A DNA stretch of 33,392 bases from Burkholderiales bacterium. GTDB lineage: Bacteria; Pseudomonadota; Gammaproteobacteria; Burkholderiales; Burkholderiaceae. The stretch covers positions 1 to 33,392 of the forward strand of contig JAMFSK010000044.1 of assembly GCA_026225235.1 (NCBI GenBank), given 5' to 3'. Under the pieces are notes generated by a model. The model ran no database searches and was not told where the DNA came from. It saw only the letters and a list, made by a program, of their open reading frames with translations. A program made the position numbers and the translations under genes. Shown one piece after another: positions 21,483-29,460 of the stretch. The first letter of the stretch is position 1; each line of letters begins with the position of its first letter.

Positions 21483-23242
21483 ACGAAGACGTTTTGCGGG
21501 AGTTTTTGGTCAGCCTCGGCTTTCAGGTCGACGAAACCGGGATGAAGAAATTCAACACGGCTGTCGAAAGTGTCACCAAGGGCGTTGAGCGCGCGGGGCT
21601 CGTAGTCGCTGCGACGGCAGCCGGATTTGCTGCGGGCGTGTCGATTATCGCCAGCCAGATGGAGAAGTTGTACTACGCCTCGCAGCGCACCGGAGGGACG
21701 GTTGGCAACATCATGGCCTTGCGCTACGCGGCCAGTCAGATCGGCCTAACGGCTGAGCAGGCCCAAGGCGCGCTTGAAGGATTTGCACGTACGTTGCGTC
21801 TGAACCCAGGTACAAACAACCTACTGCAATCGTTGGGCGTAACAGGCAAAGACCCGACCGAGAAATTCGATAGCTTCATTGGCAAGATGAAGGGTATGCA
21901 GCCATATGTGGCTGCGGCATATGCTCAACTGTTCGGCATTGATCCGGACACTCTGCTGATGCTTGAGCAAGGTCAGGACCAGCGTCTGGCTGATGAGGCG
22001 AAGTATCGCGCTAAACTCGCTGCGTTCGGTATTGACCCGGAACAGGCTGGCAAAGTTGGCAAGGATTGGAATAACGCACTTCGTGACGTAAAGACCGATT
22101 TTGAGTTGCTGTGGGTTGTTATCGAATCCAAGCTTTTGCCGGTTCTACTTCCGCTTGTTGACAGGTTCGAACAATGGTCGGAGACGCATGCCGGCGATGT
22201 CGCGCAGGCCATCGCAGATGGCGTACAGAAGCTCGCTCATTGGATCACCACGATTGATTGGGACCAAACGACCAAGGATATCAACGAGCTCGTTGGTGGC
22301 GTGAAGAGCCTGGTTGGATCTTTGAAGGAACTGGCCAATACGAAGTTTTCCATTGGCGGGAATCAGGAAGACTGGGTTGAGTTGAAAAACATGTTGTCGA
22401 CCATCGTCAATACGGCGCATGCATTAAGCGCCGTTCTGCATGGCGACTTCAAGGGCGCCGATAGTTTCGCTGAAAAGGCGCTGAATGGCCTGAATGCGGT
22501 CATCGACCAAGAAGTGGGCGTGCATCGCGTCAACGGCGCTCCGGTGAGCAATGACACTCCCGATAATTCAGATTTTGGATCCATCATTGAGTTGCCTCCC
22601 ACGATCCCTGCAAGCGGTGACGATGGCAAGCAGCCATTCGGCTCTATCGTTGAGTTGCCGTCCGAAAATTCAGCGGGGCGGTCGCCACACGCACCGCGTG
22701 GCATCCGGAACAACAATCCTGGGAATATTAAGTCTGGTCAGTTTGCTAATCAGCATGGCGCGACCGGGACCGATGGCGACTTTGCAACCTTCGCATCGAT
22801 GCAAGACGGCATACGTGCATCTATCGCGTTGCTCCATAGCTATGCGTCGCGTGGGTACGATACGATCCGCTCGATTGTGTCGCGATGGGCGCCGGGCAAC
22901 GAAAACAACACTGCCGCGTATATCGCGGACGTGACCAAGCGACTCGGAATTTCCGCAGACCAGCATCTGTCGGGCGATCAACTGGATGCGGTCGCGCCGG
23001 CGATATTCGGGCACGAGAACGGCCGCGCATACGGGAACATCAACTCCCTCATGCAAATGTCGCAAGGGGCTCGTCTGGGCGCGGATGGAATGATGGCTGG
23101 CCGTTCAGTGACCATCAACCAGAAAACCGACATCAATCTCACGGGTTCGTCCGATCAGCATGGCACTGCGCGTGCTGTAGCTAGTGAGCAGAGCCGCGTG
23201 AACGGCGATCTGGTTCGCAATTTTGCTGGGGCGGTGGCATGA
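21479..23242 (+). CDS. Tail tape measure protein with a C-terminal muralytic domain
   Basis: 587 aa. The N-terminal half has the hallmark of tape measures: a helical start, a glycine/alanine hydrophobic segment (residues ~40-60), and Y-Y-A-S-Q-R-T-G-G-T-V-G-N-I-M-A-L-R-Y-A-A-S-Q-I-G-L. Residues ~405-525 form a P5-like peptidoglycan-acting domain: R-G-I-R-N-N-N-P-G-N-I, then F-A-T-F-A-S-M-Q-D-G-I-R-A-S-I-A-L-L-H-S-Y, and R-W-A-P-G-N-E-N-N-T-A-A-Y-I. The tape sets tail length and the domain likely helps DNA pass the cell wall. A short tail of this kind fits a modest tail length. Confidence 0.85.
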   Translation: MNEDVLREFLVSLGFQVDETGMKKFNTAVESVTKGVERAGLVVAATAAGFAAGVSIIASQMEKLYYASQRTGGTVGNIMALRYAASQIGLTAEQAQGALEGFARTLRLNPGTNNLLQSLGVTGKDPTEKFDSFIGKMKGMQPYVAAAYAQLFGIDPDTLLMLEQGQDQRLADEAKYRAKLAAFGIDPEQAGKVGKDWNNALRDVKTDFELLWVVIESKLLPVLLPLVDRFEQWSETHAGDVAQAIADGVQKLAHWITTIDWDQTTKDINELVGGVKSLVGSLKELANTKFSIGGNQEDWVELKNMLSTIVNTAHALSAVLHGDFKGADSFAEKALNGLNAVIDQEVGVHRVNGAPVSNDTPDNSDFGSIIELPPTIPASGDDGKQPFGSIVELPSENSAGRSPHAPRGIRNNNPGNIKSGQFANQHGATGTDGDFATFASMQDGIRASIALLHSYASRGYDTIRSIVSRWAPGNENNTAAYIADVTKRLGISADQHLSGDQLDAVAPAIFGHENGRAYGNINSLMQMSQGARLGADGMMAGRSVTINQKTDINLTGSSDQHGTARAVASEQSRVNGDLVRNFAGAVA

Positions 23243-23922
23243 GCAACATTTTTGGGGTGGCTGCTGCAGCCGGACAGTTTGCGCTACAGCTCGCCATCAT
23301 TAAGCCTGACCGCAGTTTTTCGGGATCAGATGGAACCAGTATCGTTGCTCAGGTCACCGTCGAAGAAATGCACGACGACGATACGGAAATTACCGATCAC
23401 CCGGTTGAGCAAGGCGCGACTATTTCGGACCATGCCTTTGTCATGCCGTCGGGGTTGGTCGTCACGGCGGGATGGTCTGATAGCCCCAATAATTCGAGTG
23501 TGCTAAATCAATTACTGGGCGCTGCCGCCAATACGAGTCCAGTGATTCAAGCTGTTGTCGGGGCGGTAGAATTCATCGGCGGGGCGATCAACCTGTTGAG
23601 TGGCAGCCAGAGCGCAGTCAATTCCGCCTATCAAGCGCTGCTGACTGCGCGCGCCAATAGGGTGCTGTTCTCGGTATCGACGGCACGCCGAAACTACCAG
23701 AACATGCTTATCAAAGGGCTGACGCTGACGACGGATAAGAACACCGAAAACGCGATGCTGATCCGCATCACGTTCCGCCAGATTCTCATGGCGACGACGC
23801 AGACCGTGACGGTTCCGGATTCATCGGTGATGGCGAACCCGGAACAGAATGGCGCGACGCAGAACATGGGCACGACCTATCCGGTTCCGGCGCCCAACAT
23901 CAACGTGTCGGCACTTCCATGA
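23239..23922 (+). CDS. Dit-like baseplate protein
   Basis: 227 aa, ATGA-coupled to the tape measure. The early V-T-V-E-E-M-H-D-D-D-T-E-I-T-D-H-P-V-E-Q-G-A-T-I-S-D-H-A-F block is the N-terminal signature of Dit-like proteins of contractile and long flexible tails. F-S-V-S-T-A-R-R-N-Y-Q-N-M-L-I-K-G-L-T-L-T-T-D-K-N-T and I-T-F-R-Q-I-L continue it. Dit-like proteins form the ring at the tail tip that anchors the baseplate. The variable middle holds a hydrophobic Gly/Ala stretch. Confidence 0.8.
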   Translation: MSNIFGVAAAAGQFALQLAIIKPDRSFSGSDGTSIVAQVTVEEMHDDDTEITDHPVEQGATISDHAFVMPSGLVVTAGWSDSPNNSSVLNQLLGAAANTSPVIQAVVGAVEFIGGAINLLSGSQSAVNSAYQALLTARANRVLFSVSTARRNYQNMLIKGLTLTTDKNTENAMLIRITFRQILMATTQTVTVPDSSVMANPEQNGATQNMGTTYPVPAPNINVSALP

Positions 23923-24230
23923 GCACCTATTACGAGATCCCGCTATCGCCCGATCCGCAGCAGTTCAACATCACGCTGGCCGGTGTGGAGTACAAGTTCC
24001 TCGTGACTTGGAACGTTGTCAACACGTCATGGATGATCAATATTGCAGACGCAAGCGGCGAACCCATGGTGTCGAGCATTCCCATGGTGACGGGCGCAGA
24101 TCTTTTGGAACAATACGGTTACTTGGGATTCGGCTTCCAGCTTGTTGCGCAGACCGACAATGCGCCTGATGTAGTGCCGACGTTCGAAGACCTAGGCTCA
24201 ACTGGTCACCTATACGCCATCGTCGGCTGA
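23919..24230 (+). CDS. Baseplate plug protein
   Basis: 103 aa, ATGA-coupled to the Dit-like gene. Y-Y-E-I-P-L-S-P-D-P-Q-Q-F-N-I-T-L-A-G-V-E-Y at the N-terminus and L-L-E-Q-Y-G-Y-L-G-F-G-F-Q-L-V-A, then D-L-G-S-T-G-H-L-Y-A-I-V match the phage baseplate plug family (Pam3 gp18-like). The plug closes the tube at the baseplate centre before injection. The stop is followed by the antiparallel 3' end of a reverse-strand gene, which overlaps it by about 20 bases. Confidence 0.82.
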   Translation: MSTYYEIPLSPDPQQFNITLAGVEYKFLVTWNVVNTSWMINIADASGEPMVSSIPMVTGADLLEQYGYLGFGFQLVAQTDNAPDVVPTFEDLGSTGHLYAIVG

Positions 24231-24866
24231 CGGCCATTCGATCACGTTTGGCTGGTGATGCTCGATGCGGTCCGTCCCATCGACTCGCTTCAAGCCAGTC
24301 ACATCGAAATTCGGGCACCAGTCGCATCCTGCATCGACGGCCATCGCCTGTAGCTGATCCTGCGCACTGGAGGGATGCAGCCGACTGATTTTCCAGACTG
24401 GCCAACGGGCGGTTATCAGGCTGCACGGCACGAAGTAATCAAACCCGTCCTCTGGGTTGCGAACAACGCGAATGCAGTGCGCGCGCGGGTCATTGCAAGA
24501 CAGAGATTGAACGTAGCACTTGAGCGATTCGTAAAGCCGCCACACGTCAACCAGTGGCAATCCGCGCGCATAGAAGCGCGCCGCGGTCATCGTATTGGCG
24601 TAATTCGCAACGGCCAGTGCGCGCGATATCTGCTCGGGAGTTCGCCCGAATGCTGCGAAGTGGTACAGGAGTCCGCTGGTTTCATCTTCCCAGTACCGGT
24701 CTGCACCTTTGCAGATCACGACGATAGACGGGTAAGCAGTCGCCTTGCTCTTTGGGAACATGACGCCCAGCACATGATCTCTCGATACCTGAGCGATTTC
24801 AAAGCTGACGGTGACGAGGCCAGTTTTCACGGAACGATATGGCAAATCAATTTGGTCGGCAGGCAA
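24210..24866 (-). CDS. Reverse-strand protein of unknown function within the baseplate operon
   Basis: Up to 218 aa (TTG at 24866) or 206 aa (GTG at 24830). The sequence is amino-acid balanced and Trp/Tyr/Phe-rich, unlike an out-of-frame shadow: D-R-Y-W-E-D-E-T-S-G-L-L-Y-H-F-A-A-F-G-R-T-P-E-Q-I, A-N-Y-A-N-T-M-T-A-A-R-F-Y-A-R-G-L-P-L-V-D-V-W-R-L-Y-E-S-L-K, and a C-terminal C-x-W-C-P-N-F pair of cysteines. The rightward frame in the same region is weaker. No domain recognised. It fills exactly the gap between the plug and hub genes, so it looks like an acquired accessory gene. No clear promoter or ribosome binding site was found. Confidence 0.7.
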   Translation of the reverse strand: MPADQIDLPYRSVKTGLVTVSFEIAQVSRDHVLGVMFPKSKATAYPSIVVICKGADRYWEDETSGLLYHFAAFGRTPEQISRALAVANYANTMTAARFYARGLPLVDVWRLYESLKCYVQSLSCNDPRAHCIRVVRNPEDGFDYFVPCSLITARWPVWKISRLHPSSAQDQLQAMAVDAGCDWCPNFDVTGLKRVDGTDRIEHHQPNVIEWPSADDGV

Positions 24867-25795
24867 GCCTGATTGTTAGTACGGGGACACAAGGTCTCGA
24901 CCTGTCGGAGATGCGGTTCAAATTCCAGACGCGTAATGCGGACGAGCAGGCCCCAAACACATTGTACGTCCGGATCTACAACCTAGCCGATTCGACGGTA
25001 AAGACGATCCAGAAGGAATTCACCACCGTAACATTACAGGCTGGTTACGAAAACGGAAACTACGGGATTATATTTTCCGGGACGATCAAGCAGTTTGCGA
25101 CTGGGCGAGAACGGAACATCGATAGCTATCTGGACGTGTGGGCCGCAGACAGTGACGAATTTTATAATTTCTCTGTCATTGGTCTTTCGCTAGCCGCCGG
25201 GCAGACGCCACAGCAGGTAATCCAGGCCATTCAGAGCGCGCAGTCCGTGAATGGCGTCGCGCCACTGCCTTTCGCCACCGATGCAAGCGGCCTGATTGCC
25301 GGTGCGGGCGCCGGAACTGCGCAGACTCTTTCGCGTGGCAAAACGATGTTTGGCATGACAAGGGATTACGCCCGTGACTGGGCACAGAAGTACGGTTACC
25401 GCTGGTCAATGCAGAACGGCCAGTTTGTCGTGGTGCCGATCACTGGATACAGGCCAGGAGAGGCTGTCGTGCTGTCATCGACGACGGGGCTTATTGGAAT
25501 TCCAGAGGCAACCAATGATGGCGTAAGGGCGCGCGCGCTACTCAATCCATTGATCCGGATCGGCGGTCTGGTGCAGATCGCGCAGTCCGACATTAACCAG
25601 ATCACGCTGCAACAGCAGGGCCTTCAATATGCCCCTGCTGTCGCGACTGTAACCACGGCAGCAGGGTTTTACAAAGTACTGGTGGCCGAGCACTCCGGAG
25701 ACACTCGCGGGAATGACTGGTACGTCGATGTGACGTGCCTTGCAGTCGATGTCTCAGCTAGCAACCAGAACAATTCTGTTCAAGCGTTTGGCTAG
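24839..25795 (+). CDS. Baseplate hub protein
   Basis: 318 aa. The start L-I-V-S-T-G-T-Q-G-L-D-L-S-E-M-R-F-K-F-Q-T-R-N-A-D-E and V-R-I-Y-N-L-A-D-S-T-V match hub proteins of contractile phages (T4 gp27/late-control-D-like fold). The middle (A-D-S-D-E-F-Y-N-F-S-V-I) and late N-P-L-I-R-I-G-G-L-V-Q-I segment agree. The hub holds the spike trimer and tube. A long, partly hydrophobic Gly/Ala section occurs around residues 150-165. Start overlaps the reverse gene's start region. Its TAG shares CTAG with the stop of the next reverse-strand gene. Confidence 0.72.
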   Translation: MANQFGRQASLIVSTGTQGLDLSEMRFKFQTRNADEQAPNTLYVRIYNLADSTVKTIQKEFTTVTLQAGYENGNYGIIFSGTIKQFATGRERNIDSYLDVWAADSDEFYNFSVIGLSLAAGQTPQQVIQAIQSAQSVNGVAPLPFATDASGLIAGAGAGTAQTLSRGKTMFGMTRDYARDWAQKYGYRWSMQNGQFVVVPITGYRPGEAVVLSSTTGLIGIPEATNDGVRARALLNPLIRIGGLVQIAQSDINQITLQQQGLQYAPAVATVTTAAGFYKVLVAEHSGDTRGNDWYVDVTCLAVDVSASNQNNSVQAFG

Positions 25796-26175
25796 TGCCC
25801 GACCATAGCCGGGAGCGTAACACCTGAAAATGGTTGACCATTGGGCAGCGTTCCTGACACTACGGGAACGTAGTTTCCCTTCTGCACGGTCATTGGCGTG
25901 CCAATCGGCACGAGTGCGCACCCGTAGCCCGACGGATTCGGCTCTGCGCCAAGGTCTTCCCCATTCATCAGAGCCATCTGCCGACGAAGTTCTGGCGGAA
26001 GTGATAGGCGAGCATGCCTTGCCTGATTGATTTTCGTGGAAATGTAATCCGCCATATCAAGTGATCTACATACGATCGCCCCATCGACCAGATCAAATCC
26101 TTTGGCAACAAACCGATCATCGGCATTTGCATGTGTCGATACGGAAACAAGCAGCATAAAAACGATTCTCTTCAT
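25792..26175 (-). CDS. Exported protein of unknown function (signal peptide)
   Basis: 127 aa with a clear ribosome binding site (TGGAGTCC before ATG on the reverse strand). Residues 1-18 are a Sec signal peptide ending A-N-A before Asp19; after it come D-R-F-V-A-K-G-F-D-L-V-D-G. Two cysteines (36 and 86) could form a disulfide. The C-terminal part (I-G-T-P-M-T-V-Q-K-G-N-Y-V-P-V-V-S-G-T-L-P-N-G-Q-P-F-S-G-V-T) looks like a small beta barrel. It sits backwards between the hub and spike genes, so it is probably expressed separately and delivered to the periplasm. A role in superinfection exclusion or envelope modification is speculation. Confidence 0.75.
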   Translation of the reverse strand: MKRIVFMLLVSVSTHANADDRFVAKGFDLVDGAIVCRSLDMADYISTKINQARHARLSLPPELRRQMALMNGEDLGAEPNPSGYGCALVPIGTPMTVQKGNYVPVVSGTLPNGQPFSGVTLPAMVGH

Positions 26176-26188
26176 TTGGACTCCATAA

Positions 26189-26929
26189 ATGGATCAGCGC
26201 GAACGCCTTGATTCGCCAGATGAGGCGCTCAATGCCGTCCTCGACGGCAGGCAGGCGCAAATCTGGACAACGATGCCGGGCATTGTCGAGGCCGTCAATG
26301 GCAATGGTACGCTCAACGTACAACCGGCCATCAAGTGCCAGGTTCGCGCTCCGGACGGTTCGACGGTATGGACTGTTCTTCCATTGTTGCTTGACTGCCC
26401 GATTGTCTATCAGCGCGGCGGGGGTTGCACCTTTACGCTCCCAGTCGCCCAGAACGATGAGTGCGTTGTGTCGTTTTCCTGCCGCTGCATAGATGCATGG
26501 TGGTCTGCAGGCGGCATTCAGGTGCAATCCGAATTTCGAATGCATGACCTTTCCGATGGATTTGCATTCGTCGGGCCGTTCTCTCAAGCGACGTTGATCG
26601 GTGGCATCAGCACGACCAGCGCGCAACTGCGCAGCAACGACGGATCGACGTTCATTGATCTGAACCCGACCACGCAGAAAGTGACGATCACGGCACCGGG
26701 TGGATTCACGGTCAATGCGCCGACGTCTAATTTTAGTGGCGCAGTGATCATTCAAGGTCTTCTGTCGTGGCTAGCTGGCATGACGGGCAGCATCGTGAGC
26801 GGCGTTGCATCTAGCATCACCGGCGCGGTCAACTTCTTTGGCTCGATCACATCGAATGGCCACGCTATCGACAGTTCACACCAGCACACCAGTTCGGGCG
26901 GTTCCGGATTGGGTGGGCCGCCGCAATGA
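26189..26929 (+). CDS. Baseplate spike protein (Gp138 family N-terminus)
   Basis: 246 aa. Residues ~20-120 match the Gp138-type OB domain: I-W-T-T-M-P-G-I-V-E-A-V-N-G-N-G-T-L-N-V-Q-P-A-I, P-L-L-L-D-C-P-I-V-Y-Q-R-G-G-G-C-T-F-T-L-P-V, and D-G-F-A-F-V. Then a repetitive beta-helix section (T-Q-K-V-T-I-T-A-P-G-G-F-T-V-N-A-P-T) leads to a tip with S-S-H-Q-H-T-S-S-G-G-S-G, an H-x-H metal-binding apex like that of the gpV spike. It punctures the outer membrane. The ATG lies 13 bases from the start of the divergent reverse gene; its own ribosome binding site is weak. Confidence 0.85.
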   Translation: MDQRERLDSPDEALNAVLDGRQAQIWTTMPGIVEAVNGNGTLNVQPAIKCQVRAPDGSTVWTVLPLLLDCPIVYQRGGGCTFTLPVAQNDECVVSFSCRCIDAWWSAGGIQVQSEFRMHDLSDGFAFVGPFSQATLIGGISTTSAQLRSNDGSTFIDLNPTTQKVTITAPGGFTVNAPTSNFSGAVIIQGLLSWLAGMTGSIVSGVASSITGAVNFFGSITSNGHAIDSSHQHTSSGGSGLGGPPQ

Positions 26930-26937
26930 GATAAGAC

Positions 26938-27291
26938 ATGCGCTATCGAACTCTTGATGCCAATAACGACTACACGTTTGGCCAGAATGGAGCCAACTTC
27001 CTCATAAACAGCCCAGCCGCAGTAGGCCAAGCAGTCCTCACTCGCCTCAAACTCATGGCTGGCGAATGGTTCCTAGACCAGACCGCCGGCGTTCCTTACG
27101 GCACAAAAATCCTCGGCACAGGTACTGAGAACACGCGCGACCTCGCCTATCAAACGACGATTCTCCAAACGCAAGGCGTAAGGGCAATTGTTGACTATGC
27201 CAGTTACCTGAACCCGACGACGCGCGCCTTTGTGGTCGCCGCGACGATAAACACGATTTACGGCATCACCACCATTTCGACGGGCTCCTGA
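26938..27291 (+). CDS. Baseplate wedge protein (gp25/GPW-like)
   Basis: 117 aa. R-Y-R-T-L-D-A-N-N-D-Y-T-F-G opens the protein. A-V-G-Q-A-V-L-T-R-L-K-L-M-A-G-E-W-F-L-D and G-V-P-Y follow the gp25/W pattern of T4 and P2 wedge proteins, which start sheath assembly at the baseplate. The C-terminal strands are ordinary. Next gene overlaps the stop by one base. Position between spike and baseplate J is expected for this component. Confidence 0.7.
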   Translation: MRYRTLDANNDYTFGQNGANFLINSPAAVGQAVLTRLKLMAGEWFLDQTAGVPYGTKILGTGTENTRDLAYQTTILQTQGVRAIVDYASYLNPTTRAFVVAATINTIYGITTISTGS

Positions 27292-28724
27292 TGGCGACTT
27301 ACCCTTTGGCGACGCTGGCCTGCACAATCAGTTCAACCGGCATTTCGGCACCAGCATATTCGGATATCTTAGGTTCGCTGACCGCATCGTTTCAGAGCAT
27401 CTATGGCACGGACATATACATCGATCCAGACAGCCAAGATGGTCAGTGGCTTGCTACGCTGTCCCAGATGATCAACGACGGCAACCAAGCTGACGTGACC
27501 GTGTTCAACGGGTATTCGCCGACTTACGCGCAGGGTGCGCCGCTTTCTAGCCAGGTGAAGATCAACGGCATCCGTCGTGAAGCATCGAGCAATAGCACCG
27601 CGGTTGTGAACCTCGTTGGGCAGGTGGGAACCCCGATCAATAACGGCGTGGTTCAGGACTCGAATCAGAACCTGTGGAATCTTCCGGCGTCCGTAGTTAT
27701 CCCATCGGCTGGAACTATCGCCGTTACTGCGACCGCGCAGCAACCGGGCGCGATTACAGCCATCGCTGGCGCGATCTCACAGATCAACACACCGACGCAA
27801 GGCTGGCAATCGGTAACGAATCCGCTTCCTGCAGCACCGGGCAACCCTGTCGAGATGGATGCCGCGCTTCGCCAACGGCAGAGCGTATCGACATCGCTTG
27901 CTGCGCTCACGCCATTGCAAGCTATCAGCGCAGCCGTTGCAAACACGCCGGGCATCGGCCGTTCGCAGGTCTATAACAACCCGACTGGTGCGGCGGATGC
28001 TAACGGCGTTCCTGCTCACTCAATCGCTGTAGTGGTCGAGGGCGGCAACATCGTCACGATCGCTCAGGCAGTTGAGGCGAAGAAATCACCCGGAACCGGC
28101 ACGTATGGCACTACGCCGGAGACGGTCCTCGATCCGTCTGGCGTCCCCGTGACCATCAACCTGTTTGTGTTGAGCGAGATCAATATTTTCGTTCAGGCGA
28201 CACTCGTGCCTCTTGCCGGTTATGTGTCGACGACCAAGACAACGGTTATCAATGCGTTGGTCACGTACTTGTCTACCTTCGCTATCGGGCAAGACTCCTT
28301 GCTTGGCAAGTTGTTCGGCCCTGCGAATCTGTCGGGCGATGCAGCGACTTCCAGTTCGAGTCTGACGCAACAGCAACTTGACGCGCTCAGCAATACCTAT
28401 AACCTGCCGATCTCCAATCTGTACCAAGGGCGCTCGGACATGCTTGTGACGGGCGGTCCGTATGCCGCTACTGCAACAGTCATCAATGTCGGGAATGTCG
28501 CGAGCATCGCATCCGGAAGATCGATTCTCGTCACTCAAAGCGACGGGTCGCAACTGGCAGCCGTCGTCACGGGCGTAAGTGGTTCGGCGGTCACGTTCAC
28601 GCCGGCGGTTGCAGCCGGGAAGACGATCAATACTGGAGCTCAGGTTCTGGTGAATGGTGATTTGATTCTTGCGTTTAATGAGGGCGCGCAGTGTAGCGCC
28701 ACGAACATAACCGTGCTCCCGTAA
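27291..28724 (+). CDS. Baseplate J-like protein
   Basis: 477 aa. Typical blocks: A-P-A-Y-S-D-I-L-G-S-L-T-A-S-F-Q-S-I-Y-G, D-S-Q-D-G-Q-W-L-A-T-L-S-Q-M-I-N-D-G, then N-S-T-A-V-V-N-L-V-G-Q-V-G-T-P-I and T-A-T-A-Q-Q-P-G-A-I, L-R-Q-R-Q-S-V-S-T, and A-V-V-V-E-G-G-N. It forms the wedge arms of the baseplate (T4 gp6 counterpart). Gene order wedge, J, DUF2612 is conserved in this tail type. Start and stop share bases with neighbours. Confidence 0.9.
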   Translation: MATYPLATLACTISSTGISAPAYSDILGSLTASFQSIYGTDIYIDPDSQDGQWLATLSQMINDGNQADVTVFNGYSPTYAQGAPLSSQVKINGIRREASSNSTAVVNLVGQVGTPINNGVVQDSNQNLWNLPASVVIPSAGTIAVTATAQQPGAITAIAGAISQINTPTQGWQSVTNPLPAAPGNPVEMDAALRQRQSVSTSLAALTPLQAISAAVANTPGIGRSQVYNNPTGAADANGVPAHSIAVVVEGGNIVTIAQAVEAKKSPGTGTYGTTPETVLDPSGVPVTINLFVLSEINIFVQATLVPLAGYVSTTKTTVINALVTYLSTFAIGQDSLLGKLFGPANLSGDAATSSSSLTQQQLDALSNTYNLPISNLYQGRSDMLVTGGPYAATATVINVGNVASIASGRSILVTQSDGSQLAAVVTGVSGSAVTFTPAVAAGKTINTGAQVLVNGDLILAFNEGAQCSATNITVLP

Positions 28725-29398
28725 TGACCGTTCAAACGTCGCAATACACGTCGCTAATTACGTCTGAGCACAACCAGCGCCCTCGTTTCATGGCGATGGT
28801 GACGCTGCTGGCGCAGTGGGCCGCAGACCGGCAGAACATGCTGGCATCGATCCCGGGGTTATACGACATCGATAATGCCGTCGGCTCGCAGCTCGATGCA
28901 GTTGGTCAATGGGTGGGGATCACCCGCAAGCTTGCGGTTCCATTGACGAACGTCTATTTCAGCCTCGATGTCGCTGGACTTGGTCTTGATCAAGGCGTCA
29001 TACAAGGGCCCTTTGATCCAACGACTGGCTTGGTATCACTTCCTGATGCTCAGTACAGAATTTTGCTTTACGCGACGATCGCCGCCAATAACTGGGGCGG
29101 CACTGTACCGGGAGCGTATGCGGCATGGAATACGGTGTTCCAGCCACTTGGCTACCAGATCCTGATTCAGGACTACCAGAACATGACGATGGGCATTGCG
29201 CTCATCGGCGTGACGCCTGACCCGGTGACGTTGGCCTTATTTAAGGGCGGATATTTGAACCTTACGCCGGCCGGTGTTGGGATTGCCTATTACTTCGAGC
29301 CCTCCATCGTCGGCGCTCCCTTGTTCGGGTTGGACGTTGAAAACGCGTCAATTGCCGGTCTGGACGTGGGCGCGATGGCGCTGATTGTCGGTCCATAA
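28724..29398 (+). CDS. DUF2612 baseplate-tip protein
   Basis: 224 aa. Y-T-S-L-I-T-S-E-H-N-Q-R-P-R-F-M-A-M-V-T-L-L-A-Q-W-A, then D-I-D-N-A-V-G-S-Q-L-D-A-V-G-Q-W-V-G-I-T-R and Y-R-I-L-L-Y-A-T-I-A-A-N-N-W-G-G-T-V are standard DUF2612. This family, like tail protein I, links the baseplate to fibres. The C-terminal Gly/Leu-rich part (F-G-L-D-V-E-N-A-S-I-A-G-L-D-V-G) holds a short repeated L-D-V-x-x-A pattern. A terminator hairpin follows, then the fibre gene. Confidence 0.88.
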   Translation: MTVQTSQYTSLITSEHNQRPRFMAMVTLLAQWAADRQNMLASIPGLYDIDNAVGSQLDAVGQWVGITRKLAVPLTNVYFSLDVAGLGLDQGVIQGPFDPTTGLVSLPDAQYRILLYATIAANNWGGTVPGAYAAWNTVFQPLGYQILIQDYQNMTMGIALIGVTPDPVTLALFKGGYLNLTPAGVGIAYYFEPSIVGAPLFGLDVENASIAGLDVGAMALIVGP

Positions 29399-29419
29399 CA
29401 AACATCCGCACTCATTTAA

Positions 29420-29443
29420 GACGCCTCTGGGCGGCTTTTTATT
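29420..29443 (+). terminator. Hairpin terminator before the fibre gene
   Basis: GACGCC (29420-29425), TCTG, GGCGGC (29430-29435) with one A-G mismatch, followed by TTTTTATTATT. The stem is weaker than the others in this operon. Confidence 0.6.
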
Positions 29444-29460
29444 ATTCACTCGGGACGCAC

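Noticed and set aside
24375..24872. Rightward 165-aa frame in the plug-hub gap
   Set aside because: Composition is Arg/Ala-rich and lacks a ribosome binding site; the reverse frame across the same bases reads like a real protein.
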